DNA from: UBA668 sp963720695
GTDB taxonomy: Bacteria > Actinomycetota > Acidimicrobiia > Acidimicrobiales > Ilumatobacteraceae
Direction of reading: 5' to 3'
DNA length: 64,000 nt
Assembly (NCBI GenBank): GCA_963720695.1
Contig: CAVRGG010000007.1
Span: 434,001 to 498,000 of the forward strand
The notes under the pieces are model-generated. The model was not told the origin of the DNA. It searched no databases and saw only the letters and a program-made list of their open reading frames with translations. Positions 42,250 through 55,228 of the stretch are shown in pieces (position 1 is the stretch's first letter; each line of letters begins with the position of its first letter). The position numbers and the translations under genes are program-made.

Positions 42250-43153
42250 CCCGGATCGCCACGACCGTGGCAATGGCGCCGAGCACGAGGAACGGCGCCG
42301 TGTAGCCCACGAACAACGCCACCGCGAGCAGCACGGCGGCGAACGCCTCCCAACCCCTGGCGAACGCCCCGCCCACGCCCGTGTGCGCGGCAGGCTTCGG
42401 TGCCGGGGGTGCAGCGAGCGGCGCGGGCGCGGTGGTGAGATGGACGGTGATGGTGGCCAGGGCGACCTGTCCGCCGAGATCGGCCCGCTGCGCGAGCAGC
42501 TGTTCCAGATGGGTCTCGCGGGTGGTGAGCTCTCCTTCGAGCGCGACCACCTCGCCGAGGTCCTTGGCGGCCGCCAGCATGGCGCGCACCCGCTCGACGC
42601 TCGCCCGGGCGGTGAGGATCTGCGAGTCGAGGTCGGTCAGCTGACGGGTGACGTCGTCGGTCGTGCCCTGCAGTGCCGTCCGCCTGCCGATGCCCTGGTC
42701 GAGTGCTGCGACGAACGACTGCGCCTGATCCGGAGGCACCTTGAAGACGAGATCGCCGCTGGCATGGTCAGGGTCCGTCAGGTCGAGGTTCGAGTTGTAG
42801 AGCTGCCCACCGTGCGACGCGGCGAGCGAGATCACGGCGTCGACGGCCGATGAGACCGACGCCACCTCGATCCCCACCGTCATCGTGATGACGAGCTGCC
42901 GAGTCTGGGGCTGCAGCACCGAACTCGGCACCCCGTCGTTCGGTGAGGGCACCGTGTCCGCGGTGGCCTCCCCGCCACCGGGGGACGATTGAGCGTCCGA
43001 CACTGTTCGATCCCCTCCCACGGGGTTGGGCTGCGCCGTCGGGCCGACCGTGGCCTGCGACGATGAGCTGTCGCTTCCGCACGCGGAAAGTGTCATCAGC
43101 ACGAGGAGGGCGACAGCCCCCAGACCTCGTCTGGCAGTGTTCACGTGTGCCAT
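42128..43153 (-). CDS. DUF4349 lipoprotein
   Basis: A 341-residue lipoprotein. The lipobox is LSACGS after a helix (AVALLVLMTL), a low-complexity Ser/Gly linker follows, then the DUF4349 domain: TRQLVITMTVGIEVASVSSAVDAVISLAASHGGQL, a coiled-coil like stretch with TDLDSQILTARASVERVRAMLAAAKDLGEVVALEGELTTRETHLEQL and VALATITVHL. A terminal membrane helix (GWEAFAAVLLAVALFVGYTAPFLVLGAIATVV) and an Arg/Pro-rich cytoplasmic tail finish the protein. Function unknown; probably at the cell surface. The last 122 bases overlap the DUF3097 gene. Confidence 0.8.
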   Translation of the reverse strand: MAHVNTARRGLGAVALLVLMTLSACGSDSSSSQATVGPTAQPNPVGGDRTVSDAQSSPGGGEATADTVPSPNDGVPSSVLQPQTRQLVITMTVGIEVASVSSAVDAVISLAASHGGQLYNSNLDLTDPDHASGDLVFKVPPDQAQSFVAALDQGIGRRTALQGTTDDVTRQLTDLDSQILTARASVERVRAMLAAAKDLGEVVALEGELTTRETHLEQLLAQRADLGGQVALATITVHLTTAPAPLAAPPAPKPAAHTGVGGAFARGWEAFAAVLLAVALFVGYTAPFLVLGAIATVVAIRVNRRRARVQRSRSTVPPPPPAPDGDPRTTAPDSGAAARTP

Positions 43154-43216
43154 GCGGGTTCGACGGCGACCCCTCGGCCACGGTTCCCCCGGCCGCGTGT
43201 CAGTTGGGTGTCGGTC

Positions 43217-43864
43217 TCAGTCGATCGACGCCTCGGCAGCAGCCTTGCGGCGGTGCCGGACGAACTCGATCGCGAGCGGCGTGACCGACACGGCGACGAT
43301 CACGACGGCGGCGATCTCGATGTTGTTCTTCACCGCATCGATCTCGCCCAGGTAGAACCCGAGCGTCGTCAGGCCGATTGCCCAGAGGGTGCCACCGATC
43401 ACGTTGAAGATCACGAACGTTCGGTAGTGCATGCTGCTCACCCCGGCCACCGTGGGCACGAAGGTGCGCACGATCGGCACGAACCGGGCGAGCACGATGG
43501 TCTTGGCGCCGTACTTCTCGAAGAACTGCTCGGCCTTGTGCACGTTGGCCGGATCGAAGAACCTCGTCTTGGGTCGCTGCATCAACGACGGCCCGATGCG
43601 CGTGCCGATGAAGTAGCCGACCTGATCCCCGACGATGGCAGCGACGGCGCACACCAGCCACAGCACGGGCAGTGCCGGCATGTAGCGCTCGCCGAACTGG
43701 TCGACCGCCGCGGCCGAGGCGAGGAAGCCGGCGAAGAACAGCAACGAGTCGCCGGGCAGGAAGAACCCGATGAGCAGGCCCGACTCGGCGAAGATGATGA
43801 GCGCCAGCACGACGACGCCACCGCTCTTGATCCATTCGTTGGCGAAGTCGAGGAGGCCGAGCAC
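43217..43864 (-). CDS. DedA-family membrane protein
   Basis: A 215-residue SNARE-associated/DedA family protein, a group tied to membrane lipid scramblase and proton-motive-force maintenance. ESGLLIGFFLPGDSLLFFAGFLAS is the first conserved block, with GDQVGYFIGTRIG and RFVPIVRTFVPTVAGVSSMHYRTF after it (the R-x-x-P-x-x-R motif is required in family members). The GTG (VLGLLDF) fits a TAGCGT box 8 bases upstream; a TTG three codons earlier is the alternative. It is downstream of hppA on the same strand but separated by a terminator. Confidence 0.88.
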   Translation of the reverse strand: MLGLLDFANEWIKSGGVVVLALIIFAESGLLIGFFLPGDSLLFFAGFLASAAAVDQFGERYMPALPVLWLVCAVAAIVGDQVGYFIGTRIGPSLMQRPKTRFFDPANVHKAEQFFEKYGAKTIVLARFVPIVRTFVPTVAGVSSMHYRTFVIFNVIGGTLWAIGLTTLGFYLGEIDAVKNNIEIAAVVIVAVSVTPLAIEFVRHRRKAAAEASID

Positions 43865-43872
43865 GGTCGGCA

Positions 43873-43878
43873 ACGCTA
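43873..43878 (-). promoter_or_regulatory. -10 box of the dedA-like gene
   Basis: TAGCGT on the minus strand, 8 bases before the GTG and after the hppA terminator. Confidence 0.42.
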
Positions 43879-43893
43879 GCGGTCAAAAGCAGA

Positions 43894-43919
43894 AAGGCCC
43901 GGGCAGCAGCCCGGGCCTT
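43894..43919 (-). terminator. Intrinsic terminator of hppA
   Basis: Arms AAGGCCCGGGC and GCCCGGGCCTT form an 11-base stem with loop AGCA. On the minus strand the stem is followed by TCTGCTTTTG. It lies 19 bases after the hppA stop. Confidence 0.8.
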
Positions 43920-43937
43920 CCCACGAACCGTGAACGA

Positions 43938-46242
<2,305 letters not shown>

Positions 46243-46277
46243 CGGTGACTCCGGGGTGTCTCGGGCGCGGCGAACCG

Positions 46278-46302
46278 CCACGCTTGGTTGGGGCAAACGT
46301 GG
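46278..46302. promoter_or_regulatory. Inverted repeat in the hppA leader
   Basis: CCACGCTT and AAACGTGG are inverted repeats with one G:T pair and a 9-base spacer, just upstream of the hppA start in the divergent hppA/sdhC region. It could be an operator or a leader hairpin; nothing else supports either. Confidence 0.3.
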
Positions 46303-46470
46303 AGAGTGTATTGATTCCGGTGCCGCCGGACGAACTTTGGGTGTCGTCGGTCACATCGCGCGGCCGTGCGTGGTGGTCTCGGCCTGCTCCGGGCAAAGTT
46401 CGTCGGAACAGGTCGAGAGGGCTACCGTTCCAAGGCATACCCCTATCCGTCGAGGAAAGGCCGTCAGGAG

Positions 46471-47235
46471 ATGGCACAGGCAATCCAGTCGCGGGAGCCC
46501 GTCAGCGGCACCGCCACCAGCCCGAAGAAGCGGCGCCGTTCGTTCGTGCTCGATCTCTACGGCACGGCCGTGGGCAAGAAGTACGCGATGGCGATCACCG
46601 GCATCATGTTGTTGGGCTTCGTGCTCGCCCACATGATCGGCAACCTGAAGATGTACCTGGGGCCGCAGGACTTCAACCACTACGCCGAGTTCCTGCGTGA
46701 GCTGCTCGTCCCGATCCTGCCCCGCACCGTCGTGCTGTGGCTGATGCGAGCCGGGCTGTTCCTCGCCGTGGTGATCCACATCCACGCCGCCTACGGCCTC
46801 ACCCGCCTCAACCGTCACGCCCGTTCCGTGAAGTACCAGAGCCCGCGTGACTACCAGGTGGCGTCGTTCGCGAGCCGCACGATGCGCTGGACGGGGATCA
46901 TCGTGTTCCTGTTCGTGCTGTGGCACCTGGCCGACCTCACGTGGGGCTTCGCCAACGCGGTCGGCAACGACGGCAGCTTCGTGCGCGGCGACGCCTACGG
47001 CAACGTCGTGCGCAGCCTCGAGCGCGTGCCGGTGGCCGTGCTCTACATCGTGGCCAACATCGCGCTGGGCATCCACCTCTTCCACGGGGTGTGGAGCCTG
47101 TTCCAGTCGCTCGGTTGGAACAACCCGCGGTTCAACAAGTGGCGGCGTCAGCTGGCCACCGGATTCGCCACCATCATCGTGGTGGGCAACGTCTCGTTCC
47201 CGATCGCCGTCCTGGCCGGGATCGTAGGGAAGTGA
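46471..47235 (+). CDS. sdhC: Succinate dehydrogenase cytochrome b558-type membrane subunit
   Basis: Membrane anchor of succinate:quinone reductase, 254 residues with five helices, of the single-subunit diheme b558 type. YGTAVGKKYAMAITGIMLLGFVLAHMIGNLKMYLG has the first heme His; HIHAAYGLTRLNRHAR, WHLADLTWGFAN and ANIALGIHLFHGVWSLFQ give the others. This class normally transfers electrons to menaquinone. The ATG (MAQAIQSREP) has AGGAG very close, with GAGGAAAGG further up. sdhA starts 2 bases after the stop. Confidence 0.92.
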   Translation: MAQAIQSREPVSGTATSPKKRRRSFVLDLYGTAVGKKYAMAITGIMLLGFVLAHMIGNLKMYLGPQDFNHYAEFLRELLVPILPRTVVLWLMRAGLFLAVVIHIHAAYGLTRLNRHARSVKYQSPRDYQVASFASRTMRWTGIIVFLFVLWHLADLTWGFANAVGNDGSFVRGDAYGNVVRSLERVPVAVLYIVANIALGIHLFHGVWSLFQSLGWNNPRFNKWRRQLATGFATIIVVGNVSFPIAVLAGIVGK

Positions 47236-47237
47236 CC

Positions 47238-49153
<1,916 letters not shown>

Positions 49154-49157
<4 letters not shown>

Positions 49158-49942
49158 ACGCAGCGCACGGAAACCACCTCACCAACCTCACGCTCAAGAT
49201 CTGGCGGCAGACGGGTCCCTCGGATCCGGGCAAGTTCGAGAGCTATCGCATCGACAGCATCAGTGACGAGGCTTCGTTCCTCGAGATGCTCGACGTGCTC
49301 AACGAGAAGCTCATCGCCGAGGGTCGCGAGGCGATCGTGTTCGACCACGACTGCCGCGAGGGCATCTGTGGCACCTGCTCGCTGATGATCGACGGGCAGG
49401 CGCACGGTCCTCAGCGAGGTACCGCGACCTGTCAGCTGCACATGCGCAAGTTCCACTCCGACCAGGAGATCGTGATCGAGCCATGGCGGGCGACCGCCTT
49501 CCCGATCATCAAGGATCTCATGGTGGATCGCGCCGCGTTCGACCGCATCGTCGAAGTGGGCGGGTTCATCACCGCTCCCACCGGCGGAGCACCGGACGCG
49601 AACCTGATCCCGGTGGCCAAGCCGGTCGCCGACGCGGCGATGGACGCCGCCGAGTGCATCGGCTGCGGCGCGTGTGTGGCGGCCTGCCCGAACGGCGCGG
49701 CCAACCTGTTCACCGGTGCCAAGGTCGCCCATCTCAACCTGCTCCCGCAGGGGCAGGCGGAGCGGTGGAGCCGGGTCGAGGCCATGGTCGAGGCGATGGA
49801 CGAGCAGTTCGGCTCGTGCACCAACCACGGCGAGTGCGAGGCCGCGTGCCCGAAGAGCATCAGCATCGACGTGATCGCGTTGATGAACCGCGACTACCTC
49901 AAGGCCAAGGTCAAGAACCGCAAGCTCATCGCCCAGATCTGA
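49154..49942 (+). CDS. sdhB: Succinate dehydrogenase iron-sulfur subunit
   Basis: Passes electrons from SdhA to the b-type cytochrome. The 262 residues hold three clusters: [2Fe-2S] Cys67, Cys72, Cys75 and Cys93 (CREGICGTCS ... TCQ); [4Fe-4S] with Cys168, Cys171, Cys174 (CIGCGACVAAC); and [3Fe-4S] with Cys178, Cys222 and Cys228/232 (CTNHGECEAACPK). The GTG start overlaps the sdhA stop; its mature N-terminus MNAAHGNHLTNLTLKIWR fits this class. Confidence 0.94.
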
Positions 49943-49961
49943 GGCTCTCGACGACGGTGGG

Positions 49962-52085
49962 TCAGCTCCGGACGCGGGCGGCGATGGTGGTGGTGTAGCG
50001 GTTCGTCGCCGCGACGTCGCCGTGCTCCAGCGTCAGGTCGAACCACAGATCACCGGCGGTGTCGGGCACCACGAACTGTGCGGTCGCCACCCGCACGCAG
50101 TCGTCCGGCGGGATGTCGCCCGTCCACGCCCACTGGTGACTGCCGCCCGCCCAGCGCAGCGTCGCCGTGCACGTCACCTGTTCCAGCACGAGACGGAGAT
50201 CACTGATCACGTGCACGTCGAGCGCCAGCGTGTCGCCGGCGATCACCTGCTCGGGCAGCCGGTCGGCGACGACGATCACCGGGCGGCAGGCCTCGAGGAC
50301 CGCCTGGTACGCCGGCTTGGGATGGCGGTGGTGGTCGAGCACGCTCCACGAGATGGCCGGGTGGGCGTCGTTGAGACTGAGGAAGCAGAACCCGCCGGTG
50401 GGCCGGTACTTCAACCGACGGAGCAGCTCGATGTGGTGGCGCAGGAGGTCGGCCTGATATCGCTGGGTGGCGTCTCGCCATGAGGTGAACGTGGCGTGGT
50501 CGTGCGGGGGAACGTGCTCGTCGAACGCATCGCGCTGCAGCCCGTGGTGCTCGGTGAGGCGTTCCCAGTCGAGCGCCGGCCACCGTTCGGGCTGCATGAA
50601 GTCGGCAGTGAACGGCACCGACTGCGCGCCGAACTCGCTGACGAACCGGACCATGCGCGGCACGGTGGCGGCGAAGCCGGCGAGGTCGCGTTCGTCGCCG
50701 TGGTACCAGCCGAAGAACAGGTGGCTGTCCGTCCCGGTGAGCTGGGGCAGGTGTGGGGCGACGCCGCTGTGGGCGATGACGGCGCGGGTCTCGTCGGCGG
50801 ACTCGAACGCCCGCTTCACCCAGCGGTCGAGGATGCTCTTGTTCCAGGTCGGTGCCTGCTGATTGATCACGTGTCGGAGCACCGAGCTGCCGAACACCTT
50901 CTCGCGGGTGTCGTCGGCGGGGAGCGGCTCGTTGTGTGCGCACCACACGGCGACGCTGGGGTGGTGGCCGAGCAGGTCGACCGCTTCTCGGGCCTGGCGG
51001 ACCGCCTCCTTGCGGATCGTGCGGGCGTACCCCCACTGCAGTGGGAAGTCCTGCCAGACGAGCATCCCGAGCTCGTCGGCCGCCTCGTACAGCTCCGGCC
51101 GGGCGATGTGCCCGTTCACCCGGATCAGATCGAGCCCTGCCTCCCTCGCGAGTTCGACGTCGCGCCGAACCTCCGCCGAGGTGGCCTCCGCGAGTGCCTG
51201 CCGAGTCGGAGCGACGTTGGCACCCTTGACGAAGAGCGGTTCTCCGTTGACGGAGAACACCCACTCGTGGAGGGAGACCTCACGGAGTCCGGTGCGCAGC
51301 GAGCGATGGTGGCTGACCTCACCATCGACCAGGACGTCCACCTCGACCGTGGTGAGCGGCTGGGCTCCGAGGCTCCACGGCCACCACAGTTCGGGATCGT
51401 TGACGTCGAGGTCCCAGTCGACCTCGTTGAGGCCCTTGGCGAGCGAGCGCGCATGCTCGGCGACGACCTGCCCGTCGACGGACGTGCGGATGACGACCGA
51501 CTGCTGCACGTCGGCGTCGAGGCGGGAGTGGACACGAAGGTGCGCTCGCGCGTCGTTGGCGTCGCGGCAGAGCACGCGAAGCCGGTCGATGCGAACGGAC
51601 CCGGTCTCCTCCACCAGCACCGGGCGCCACAGCCCACCCGGGTTCCAGCCAGGGTCGAGCATGTCGCTGTGCTGCAGCGCCCCGGTGATGTTCCGCTTCG
51701 CCGCCCGCTGGCGTTGCGGCGCGCAGGCGACCTCGATGGCCAGCACGTGCTCGGTCTCCAGCCGCGCCAGGTCGGTGATGTCGAAGGTGTGCGGGAAGAA
51801 GTACCCCTCGGGATCGCCGATGTACGCGCCGTCCAGCCAGACGTCTGCCTGGTAGAACACGCCCTCGAGGGTGATGAAGCGGCGGCGGCCCTCCGGCGGG
51901 ACGTCGAGGTGGAAGCGGTGTCGATAGAGCAGCGGACCGTCGCTGTCGGCGAACTCGGGCTCGCTGCGCCAGTGCCCCGGCACGGCAATTCGTGGCCAGA
52001 GGTGGTCGTCGTGGTCGAAGCCGACCCCGTCGCGCCGCACATCATCGTCAGCGACGCATGCTCGCCATTCCCCCGACAGCTCCAC
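49962..52085 (-). CDS. Glycoside hydrolase family 2 enzyme (beta-mannosidase-like)
   Basis: A 707-residue GH2 exo-glycosidase. Domain order: galactose-binding-like jelly roll (residues about 1-165, GVFYQADVWLDGAYIGDPEGYFFPHTFDIT), an immunoglobulin-like domain, a TIM barrel from about 280 (VSLHEWVFSVNGEPLFVKGANVAPT). The acid/base is Glu386 in CAHNEP and the nucleophile Glu484 in VSEFGAQS. No signal peptide is seen, so it acts on small sugars taken into the cell. FPLQWGY and WYHGDE point to the mannosidase/glucuronidase-like side of GH2 rather than LacZ. The GTG start is set by TACGCT 6 bases upstream. Confidence 0.85.
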   Translation of the reverse strand: MELSGEWRACVADDDVRRDGVGFDHDDHLWPRIAVPGHWRSEPEFADSDGPLLYRHRFHLDVPPEGRRRFITLEGVFYQADVWLDGAYIGDPEGYFFPHTFDITDLARLETEHVLAIEVACAPQRQRAAKRNITGALQHSDMLDPGWNPGGLWRPVLVEETGSVRIDRLRVLCRDANDARAHLRVHSRLDADVQQSVVIRTSVDGQVVAEHARSLAKGLNEVDWDLDVNDPELWWPWSLGAQPLTTVEVDVLVDGEVSHHRSLRTGLREVSLHEWVFSVNGEPLFVKGANVAPTRQALAEATSAEVRRDVELAREAGLDLIRVNGHIARPELYEAADELGMLVWQDFPLQWGYARTIRKEAVRQAREAVDLLGHHPSVAVWCAHNEPLPADDTREKVFGSSVLRHVINQQAPTWNKSILDRWVKRAFESADETRAVIAHSGVAPHLPQLTGTDSHLFFGWYHGDERDLAGFAATVPRMVRFVSEFGAQSVPFTADFMQPERWPALDWERLTEHHGLQRDAFDEHVPPHDHATFTSWRDATQRYQADLLRHHIELLRRLKYRPTGGFCFLSLNDAHPAISWSVLDHHRHPKPAYQAVLEACRPVIVVADRLPEQVIAGDTLALDVHVISDLRLVLEQVTCTATLRWAGGSHQWAWTGDIPPDDCVRVATAQFVVPDTAGDLWFDLTLEHGDVAATNRYTTTIAARVRS

Positions 52086-52091
52086 AGGACG

Positions 52092-52097
52092 AGCGTA
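52092..52097 (-). promoter_or_regulatory. -10 box of the GH2 gene
   Basis: TACGCT on the minus strand, 6 bases before the GTG. Confidence 0.5.
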
Positions 52098-52171
52098 GAG
52101 GGTCGCGGCCCGGCGACCTCGGCGGCTCGTGCGAGTCGGTGCCCCAACTGAGCATCCGCGAGATCTCGCGG

Positions 52172-52177
52172 TAGGGT
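52172..52177 (+). promoter_or_regulatory. -10 box of the MoxR-like gene
   Basis: TAGGGT, 6 bases before the ATG. Confidence 0.52.
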
Positions 52178-52183
52178 CGGCGC

Positions 52184-53596
52184 ATGGGGAATCGTCCGTC
52201 CACATTGGGTGATCTGAAGGCGTCGGGCTGGCAGTCCGTGCCGGTCAAGGAAGAGATTCGGCGCAACGCGGTCGCCAAGATCGCCGCCGGCGAGCCGCTC
52301 TTCGAAGGCGTGCTCGGCTACGAGCAGACCGTGATGCCGCAGCTCGAGAACGCGTTGCTCGCCGGTCACGACGTCATCTTCCTCGGCGAACGCGGCCAGG
52401 CGAAGACGCGCATGATCCGCTCGCTCACCGGGCTGCTCGACGAGTTCATGCCCATCGTCGAGGGCAGTGAGATCAACGACGATCCGTACCACCCGGTGAG
52501 TCGCCACGCCCGTGACCTGATCGCCGAGATGGGCGACGCCACACCGATCCACTGGGTGCACCGGTCGGACCGATTCGGCGAGAAGCTGGCGACGCCCGAC
52601 ACCTCCATCGCCGACCTCATCGGTGAGGTCGACCCGATCAAGGTGGCGGAAGGTCGTTACCTCAGCGACGAGCTCACGCTCCACTACGGCCTCGTGCCAC
52701 GCACGAATCGCGGCGTGTTCGCGATCAACGAGATCCCCGATCTCGCCGAGCGCATCCAGGTCGGTCTCCTCAACGTGCTCGAAGAGCGCGACGTCCAGAT
52801 CCGCGGCTACAAGATCCGCCTGCCGCTCGATGTGCTGCTGGTCGCCTCGGCCAACCCGGAGGACTACACGAACCGGGGCCGGATCATCACCCCGCTGAAG
52901 GACCGCTTCGGCAGCCAGATCCGCACGCACTACCCGCTCGACGCGGCGACCGAGATGGCCATCATGCGCCAGGAGGCCCGACCGCCGTCGGTCGGTGACG
53001 TCACCGTCACCACACCCGACTACATGGAACACGTCGTGGCCACGTTCAGCCAGCTCGCCCGTTCGAGCAACCAGGTGAACCAGCGCAGCGGCGTCAGCGT
53101 GCGGCTGTCGGTCAGCAACGTCGAGGTGCTCGGTGCCAACGCGCTTCGGCGTGCGCTGCGCGCCGGCGAACGAACCGTCGTGCCGCGCGTGAGCGATCTC
53201 TCGTCGCTCGCCGCCAGCACCAGCGGCAAGGTCGAGATCGAGTCGCTCGAGGAGGGTCGCGAAGGCGTCATCCTGGAGAACCTCGTCAAGGCCGCGGTGC
53301 TCACCGTCTTCAAGGAGCTCGTCGCTCCCGACCAGGTCCGTGAGGTGGTCGCTGCCTTCGAGGAAGGCGTCGTCGCCCACACCGGCGAGGACATCCCGTC
53401 GGCGACGCTCGCCCAACTCGTGGTCGACGTGCCCGCGCTCCGGGCCCCGGTCCAGCAGCTCACCGGTGGTGACGAATCACCGGCCGCGGTCGCCGCGGCG
53501 GTGGAGTTCGTGCTCGAGGGCCTGCACCTGTCCAAGCGGCTCAACAAGGACGGCGCCGGCGGCGCCACCGGCGCCACGTACCGCGGACGAAGCTGA
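52184..53596 (+). CDS. MoxR-like AAA+ ATPase (magnesium-chelatase-like)
   Basis: A 470-residue AAA+ protein. The Walker A is FLGERGQAKTRMIRSL, the Walker B region is VFAINEIPDLAERIQVGLLNVLEE and sensor-like SANPEDYTNRGRIITPLKDRFGSQIR follows, as in ChlI/MoxR chaperones. The C-terminal half (from about residue 280) is helical with no obvious catalytic residues. Such ATPases act with a VWA-domain partner; the VWA gene here is 1.6 kb downstream on the same strand, beyond two genes on the other strand. Probably a chaperone for an unknown complex. Confidence 0.83.
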   Translation: MGNRPSTLGDLKASGWQSVPVKEEIRRNAVAKIAAGEPLFEGVLGYEQTVMPQLENALLAGHDVIFLGERGQAKTRMIRSLTGLLDEFMPIVEGSEINDDPYHPVSRHARDLIAEMGDATPIHWVHRSDRFGEKLATPDTSIADLIGEVDPIKVAEGRYLSDELTLHYGLVPRTNRGVFAINEIPDLAERIQVGLLNVLEERDVQIRGYKIRLPLDVLLVASANPEDYTNRGRIITPLKDRFGSQIRTHYPLDAATEMAIMRQEARPPSVGDVTVTTPDYMEHVVATFSQLARSSNQVNQRSGVSVRLSVSNVEVLGANALRRALRAGERTVVPRVSDLSSLAASTSGKVEIESLEEGREGVILENLVKAAVLTVFKELVAPDQVREVVAAFEEGVVAHTGEDIPSATLAQLVVDVPALRAPVQQLTGGDESPAAVAAAVEFVLEGLHLSKRLNKDGAGGATGATYRGRS

Positions 53597-53600
53597 CCGC

Positions 53601-54548
53601 TCAGTCCGTCGTCACGAACGCGTTGCCGCTGTCCTTCAACTCGCGGTCGGCGGTGACGATCCCGGGTGCGTCGGCGGTGTCCGCGAACGGGGTGATCGTG
53701 ACCGCGTCGATCCTCAACTGATCGGCGGCGCGGCGCACCTCGCGCCACATGCCCTCGATGCTCTGGGCACGTTCGCCATCGGTGTCGCCGATCGGGCGGA
53801 ACGTCACCGCGATCGGCCGCTCCGGCGACCGTTCCCCGGTCCGGTAGAGACAGGTCTCCACGTCGCGGCGCAGCGCGAGGCCGACGATGTCGCACGAACC
53901 GGCGAGGTCGGCGAGCTCGCGATCGGCCCGTCCAGGAATGCGCACGATGCCGTCGTCGAACGCATCGAGCCACATGGTCCAACGCAACTGTTCGCGGCGA
54001 CGAGCCTCCGCCGCTGCGGCCGGCGACGGGTCGTCGGGTCGCTCGATCCCCACGTCGAGCGAGGTCGCGACCGGGTGCACGCCGTGCAGGATCCGCCATG
54101 CATCGCGCCAGGCGACGACGAGGTGATGGACGAGCTCACCGTGCGTGCGAGGGTCGTCGGGGATGAGCCGGTTGCTCATCGCGAACGGCGCCTCGAACGG
54201 GATCCATCCTGCGGCGACGTCGCCGAAGCGGTCGGCGGCCAGCTCGACCCATCGCGGCCACCACGCGGCGGCCGTGCGCGCGTCGGTGAAGCCGCCCTCG
54301 TTGTCGAACCAGTGAGGGACCGCGGGTTGGAGGAGCCGGAACCACGGGGCGAGGCCGCGTGAGCGGGCGACCTCGGCGGCGTGATGCACACGCTCGATGA
54401 CGTCGCCGTCCCACGACCCGGCGCGCAGCTGGGTGGCGGCCCAGGGCACATCGAGTCGGACACGTTGGACGCCGAGCTCCGCGGACAGCGCGATGTCGTC
54501 GAGCAGACGCTCGCCGTACGTGTCGAGCACGACACCGCGCTCCGTCAC
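53601..54548 (-). CDS. GH1-like (beta-glucosidase fold) protein with degenerate active site
   Basis: A 315-residue protein with a GH1-type TIM-barrel pattern: GVQRVRLDVPWAATQLRAGSWDGDVIERVHHAAEVARSRGLAPWFRLLQPAVPHWF, then RWVELAADRFGDVAAGWIPFEAPFAMSNRL, where the GH1 motif TFNEP reads IPFEAP. The Glu is kept but the Asn is lost, and the nucleophile motif ITENG is replaced by ITPFADT. Catalysis is thus doubtful. The GTG start (VTERGVVLDTYG) lies 7 bases past the cyclase stop; a longer frame overlaps the cyclase gene. Both lie between the MoxR and VWA genes. Confidence 0.6.
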   Translation of the reverse strand: MTERGVVLDTYGERLLDDIALSAELGVQRVRLDVPWAATQLRAGSWDGDVIERVHHAAEVARSRGLAPWFRLLQPAVPHWFDNEGGFTDARTAAAWWPRWVELAADRFGDVAAGWIPFEAPFAMSNRLIPDDPRTHGELVHHLVVAWRDAWRILHGVHPVATSLDVGIERPDDPSPAAAAEARRREQLRWTMWLDAFDDGIVRIPGRADRELADLAGSCDIVGLALRRDVETCLYRTGERSPERPIAVTFRPIGDTDGERAQSIEGMWREVRRAADQLRIDAVTITPFADTADAPGIVTADRELKDSGNAFVTTD

Positions 54549-54555
54549 GACAGGA

Positions 54556-55107
54556 TCAGACGTTGAACGGCGTGCGGGTCCACAGCTCGCCGGTGTCGTT
54601 GCTGGCCGCGAGAACGGGCCGGCCACTCAGCTCGACGACGTTGATGTGCCCGGGGAACCCGCGCAGCTCGATGTCGCGCTGCGAGGTGGTCTCCACGCCC
54701 TCGGGCAGCCGCTCGATCTGCATCGTCGGCAGCAGCACCTCGTACGGCCCGGCGATGTCACAGAGGCGAGCGGCCATGTTGACCGCCGAGCCGATGTAGT
54801 CGTCGCCCTCGAAGAGGAGGGCGTGGCCGGTCGCCATCCCCACCCGGAGGGTGAGCGGGGCGCAGATCTCGGCCGATCGGTGCTCGAGTTCGAGCGCGAA
54901 TGCGATGCACGCTTCCTGGTCGACCGAGACGATCATGCAACCGTCGCCCAACCACTTCGCGATGCGCACGCCTCGTTCGCTCGCGATCTCGCGGGTGAGC
55001 GAACGGAACGCGCTCAGCAGACGGCCTGCGGCATCGTCACCGAAGGCCGCGGTGTAGTTCGTGAAACCGGAGAGGTCGACGAAGGCGAACGTACGGGGTA
55101 CCCGCAT
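54556..55107 (-). CDS. Class III adenylate/guanylate cyclase domain protein
   Basis: A 183-residue protein that is nearly a lone cyclase domain. The first metal Asp is Asp11 in FAFVDLSGFTNY, the second Asp55 in AKWLGDGCMIV, Lys51 is at the purine-specifying place and GSAVNMAARL has the transition-state Asn/Arg. A C-terminal part of about 45 residues follows. Activity as cAMP synthase is possible but the missing residues of the second half cannot be fully judged. The ATG (MRVPRTF) has TACATT 6 bases upstream. Co-transcribed with the GH1-like gene. Confidence 0.8.
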   Translation of the reverse strand: MRVPRTFAFVDLSGFTNYTAAFGDDAAGRLLSAFRSLTREIASERGVRIAKWLGDGCMIVSVDQEACIAFALELEHRSAEICAPLTLRVGMATGHALLFEGDDYIGSAVNMAARLCDIAGPYEVLLPTMQIERLPEGVETTSQRDIELRGFPGHINVVELSGRPVLAASNDTGELWTRTPFNV

Positions 55108-55113
55108 GTGTCG

Positions 55114-55119
55114 AATGTA
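55114..55119 (-). promoter_or_regulatory. -10 box of the cyclase gene
   Basis: TACATT on the minus strand, 6 bases before the ATG. Confidence 0.52.
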
Positions 55120-55216
55120 CCACCGTGCGGCGGCAATCGTGATTGCATTCACAAGCCCGCAACCCAGCGTTCATCAGGTCGCGGGTCGCGCTGGCGCACA
55201 TCGCGCCGGGTGGTTG

Positions 55217-55222
55217 TAGCGT
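55217..55222 (+). promoter_or_regulatory. -10 box of the VWA gene
   Basis: TAGCGT, 6 bases before the ATG. Confidence 0.52.
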
Positions 55223-55228
55223 TCGCCC

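Noticed and set aside
51125..53416. 763-codon minus-strand frame across GH2 and the MoxR gene
   Set aside because: It shifts between antisense of MoxR and an off-frame of GH2; no family features.
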